Of a stretch of DNA of 64,000 nt, positions 61,971-64,000 are shown piece by piece. Every line of letters starts with the position of its first letter. Positions within the stretch are counted from its first letter, which is position 1. The notes below the pieces were generated by a model. That model was given only the letters and a program-made list of their open reading frames with translations. It was not told where the DNA came from and searched no databases. A program made the translations under genes and the position numbers. The DNA lies in the NCBI GenBank assembly GCA_001005265.1, contig CP011392.1, positions 496,001 through 560,000 on the forward strand, in the 5' to 3' direction. The stretch is from Dehalogenimonas sp. WBC-2. Lineage in GTDB: Bacteria; Chloroflexota; Dehalococcoidia; Dehalococcoidales; Dehalococcoidaceae.

Positions 61971-63325
61971 GATGGGTTACCGCTATCTTCACAATTATCT
62001 CGGGGTACGAATTTCCATATCGGACTCATTATGGTAGCGTGGATTTCACGCGCAAAGTTCCTCATACCGATGAAGCCCGCAAGGGCTTCCTTACGTTCGT
62101 GATTGTGATCACAGAAACCAAGTCCCAGTTTATATGCGAGGGCGCGTTCTTTAACTCCGCCGATAAAAACATCACATCTTTGCTCTTTCAAGAATGAGCA
62201 AAGCTCCAGCGGATTGGCATCATCAACAATGATTGTACCAGGGTCGCAGATTTCCCTGAGCTGTTCATAATCTTCAGGGTTTCCTGTCTGGGTGCCCACT
62301 AGAACGGTACCCATTCCAAGGGTACGTAAAGCTCGGACAAGTGAAAAGGCTTTGAAGGCTCCTCCGACGTATATGGCAGCTTTTTTGCCTTCAAGATCGC
62401 GGGCATAACGTCTGATTTCCGGCATGATTGCCTGTGTTTCCTGGCGGACTAATTCTTTGGTTCTTGCCAACATAGAGTCATCCCCGAAAAACCTGGCGAC
62501 GTCATAAAGCGCTGCGGCCGTATCTTCAATCCCGAAATAAGACACCCTTATAAATGGAATGTTATATTTTTCTTTAAGGCTGCGGGCCAAGTGGGTCATG
62601 GACCCGGAACATTGGACTACGTTCAATGTTGCCCCGTGCATCTTCTGGATATCATTCACACGCCCGTCTCCAGTGACCGTGGCTACAACATTCACTCCCA
62701 TGCGCTGATAATAGTCCCGGATAACCCAAGTTTCCCCGGCGATGTTAAAGTCTCCCAAGATATTTATTGATTTCGCTGAGATGGTGTCTGTGTTAGCCGT
62801 CCCGGCCAAACTTAATAAGGCGTCACATGCGATCTTATAGCCATCCTTTTTTGTGCCGGCAAATCCCGGCGCCTCCACGGGTAGTACTGGTATGTCTTTC
62901 TCGGCAGCGACCTTTTTACATATTGATACCACGTCATCACCGATAAGTCCCACGATACAAGTAGAATATACGAAGGCGGCTTTTGGCTTATAGGCGTCAA
63001 TCAATTCTATTAAAGAATGGTAGAGCTTCTGCTCAGCGCCATACACTACATCCATTTCATTTAGATCAGTGGAGAAGCTCATCCGATGTAATTCCGGTCC
63101 TGAAGATAGGGCGCCCCTGATATCCCACGTGTAAGTAGCGCAGCCGATTGGCCCATGGACCAGGTGCAGGGCATCGGCGACCGGATAGAGCACCACTCTC
63201 GAACCACAGAACACACAAGCCCTCTGGCTGACCGATCCCGCAACGCTCGCCTTTTCGCAGGTAATGCTCCCTGGTTCATCTCCCTTACGATGTATCTGGT
63301 TCCGGCGATCTTTAAGGATTTCCAT
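61967..63325 (-). CDS. nifE: Nitrogenase FeMo-cofactor biosynthesis protein NifE
   Basis: 452 residues. NifE half of the NifEN scaffold. 'SQRACVFCGSRVVLYP', 'HLVHGPIGCATYTWDIRGA', 'DVVYGAEQKLYH', 'YSTCIVGLIGDDV' and 'PVEAPGFAGTKKDGY' are typical NifE; cluster-ligand Cys residues are in place. It starts 9 bases after the nifK stop, so it is in the nif operon. Confidence 0.95.
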   Translation of the reverse strand: MEILKDRRNQIHRKGDEPGSITCEKASVAGSVSQRACVFCGSRVVLYPVADALHLVHGPIGCATYTWDIRGALSSGPELHRMSFSTDLNEMDVVYGAEQKLYHSLIELIDAYKPKAAFVYSTCIVGLIGDDVVSICKKVAAEKDIPVLPVEAPGFAGTKKDGYKIACDALLSLAGTANTDTISAKSINILGDFNIAGETWVIRDYYQRMGVNVVATVTGDGRVNDIQKMHGATLNVVQCSGSMTHLARSLKEKYNIPFIRVSYFGIEDTAAALYDVARFFGDDSMLARTKELVRQETQAIMPEIRRYARDLEGKKAAIYVGGAFKAFSLVRALRTLGMGTVLVGTQTGNPEDYEQLREICDPGTIIVDDANPLELCSFLKEQRCDVFIGGVKERALAYKLGLGFCDHNHERKEALAGFIGMRNFAREIHATIMSPIWKFVPRDNCEDSGNPS

Positions 63326-63333
63326 TATTTTGC

Positions 63334-64000
63334 CTACATTACCAGTTCGAAGGACTCTTCTTTAGAGTCCCGATCCTGTCTATCCATGAACGCCGATAAA
63401 ATCTTTTCCAAGAGGCGCAGCGCCCCCTTATAACCGACAGAAGGGAAGTAGGTGTGTCCTATCCGATCCATAATCGGGAATCCGAATCTAATAAGAGGAA
63501 TATCTTCATCACGGGCGATATACTTGCCATACGTATTGCCGATCAGCAGGTCGACCGGATCATTTTTTATCCATTGGTGGAGCAGGAACATATCAGCGCA
63601 CTGACCATTCTTGATATTAATATCAGGGACGACATCTTTGGTTATCGATCTGATGCGTTCTTCGAACCCCTTGTAGGGGGTTCCCGTTACGATGTGAGTA
63701 GGCCTCATATCGATACTGATGAGGAATTCGGTCAAAGAGATAAGTTGATCAGGGTCGCCAAATAAAGCGACTTTTTTACCGTACAGGTACTGCTGCATGT
63801 CGGTGATGACATCCACCAGTTGTCCCCGTTCTTCATTAATCGATCCCGGGACTTCGACACATGCTAATTTGCTTATCATGTCAATGAATCGGTCGGTGGC
63901 CTCCAATCCGATGGGAAGATCCAGTGTATGGCAAGGAACCTGACATTTAGCCGTAAGAGCCTCACCAGCAGCTTTTGAGGCGACTTCACCGAGTGCAATG
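63334..64000 (-). CDS. nifK: Nitrogenase molybdenum-iron protein beta chain, C-terminal part
   Basis: The frame is open from the window's right edge to the stop at 63334, giving the last 221 residues or so. It begins 'IALGEVASKAAGEALTAKCQVPCHTLDLPIG..ATDRFIDMIS', a hallmark stretch of NifK, and ends with 'DEDIPLIRFGFPIMDRIGHTYFPSVGYKGALRL'. Beta subunit of MoFe protein, carrying P-cluster ligands in its unseen N-terminal half. nifH and nifD, if present, lie beyond the window. Confidence 0.93.
   Translation of the reverse strand, partial: IALGEVASKAAGEALTAKCQVPCHTLDLPIGLEATDRFIDMISKLACVEVPGSINEERGQLVDVITDMQQYLYGKKVALFGDPDQLISLTEFLISIDMRPTHIVTGTPYKGFEERIRSITKDVVPDINIKNGQCADMFLLHQWIKNDPVDLLIGNTYGKYIARDEDIPLIRFGFPIMDRIGHTYFPSVGYKGALRLLEKILSAFMDRQDRDSKEESFELVM

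Overview
The window looks like chromosomal DNA of a small-genome anaerobic Chloroflexota bacterium, most likely class Dehalococcoidia (Dehalogenimonas-like). This is inferred from gene content and protein style: nif genes, a compact tryptophan operon under a T-box, DUF1059, CsbD and DUF998 proteins, an FmdE protein, and many two-component systems. There is no rRNA or reductive dehalogenase here, so the placement is not proven. No complete insertion sequence, prophage or CRISPR array was seen.

0-9 kb: a cut-off M29 aminopeptidase, two poorly known proteins, an ABC-F ATPase, tRNA-Met, a YkgJ-type Cys-cluster protein, a double-UspA protein and uvrB, then about 900 bp without a gene that holds one copy of a dispersed repeat. 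9.1-13.3 kb: a likely metal-regulated operon made of a Fur-family regulator with a perfect palindrome over its own promoter and start, an FmdE-family protein, and a BtuFCD/FecBCD-type importer. 13.3-16.7 kb: a disturbed stretch with an IS3 relic, a 34-base hairpin, a soluble PAS histidine kinase with a receiver domain, and a second diverged 3' fragment of the importer ATPase gene. 16.8-23.2 kb: ferredoxin, flavoprotein disulfide reductase, DUF998 protein, HtrA-like protease, lepB, pyrE, a nuclease-like membrane protein and a frameshifted acetyltransferase.

23.2-30.1 kb: a DUF4382 lipoprotein, two small stress-type proteins, and a four-gene minus-strand operon of secreted proteins. Two of these share a C-terminal domain ending in GETP. 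Duplicated gene scraps lie on both sides of the operon. Then mutL and about 1 kb of repeat-rich DNA with the second copy of the dispersed repeat. 32.8-41.9 kb: an accessory island in which a two-component system diverges from a run of secreted proteins built from two recurring N-terminal domains, with one frameshifted gene, one gene that has lost its signal peptide, and an ABC-2-like permease without an ATPase.

42.0-48.8 kb: a T-box leader with a UGG specifier followed by a complete, tightly overlapped trpEGDCFBA operon. 48.9-56.4 kb: small housekeeping and redox genes, tandem cyclophilins, a second two-component system, an atypical tRNA-Val-like sequence and a phosphohexomutase. 56.8-60.6 kb: a polyphosphate cluster (ppk, HD protein, phosphoesterase, truncated CYTH-like ORF) behind four 11-bp direct repeats resembling a Pho box. 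60.6-64 kb: minus-strand nifK (cut by the window), nifE and nifN, for the nitrogenase and its FeMo-cofactor scaffold.
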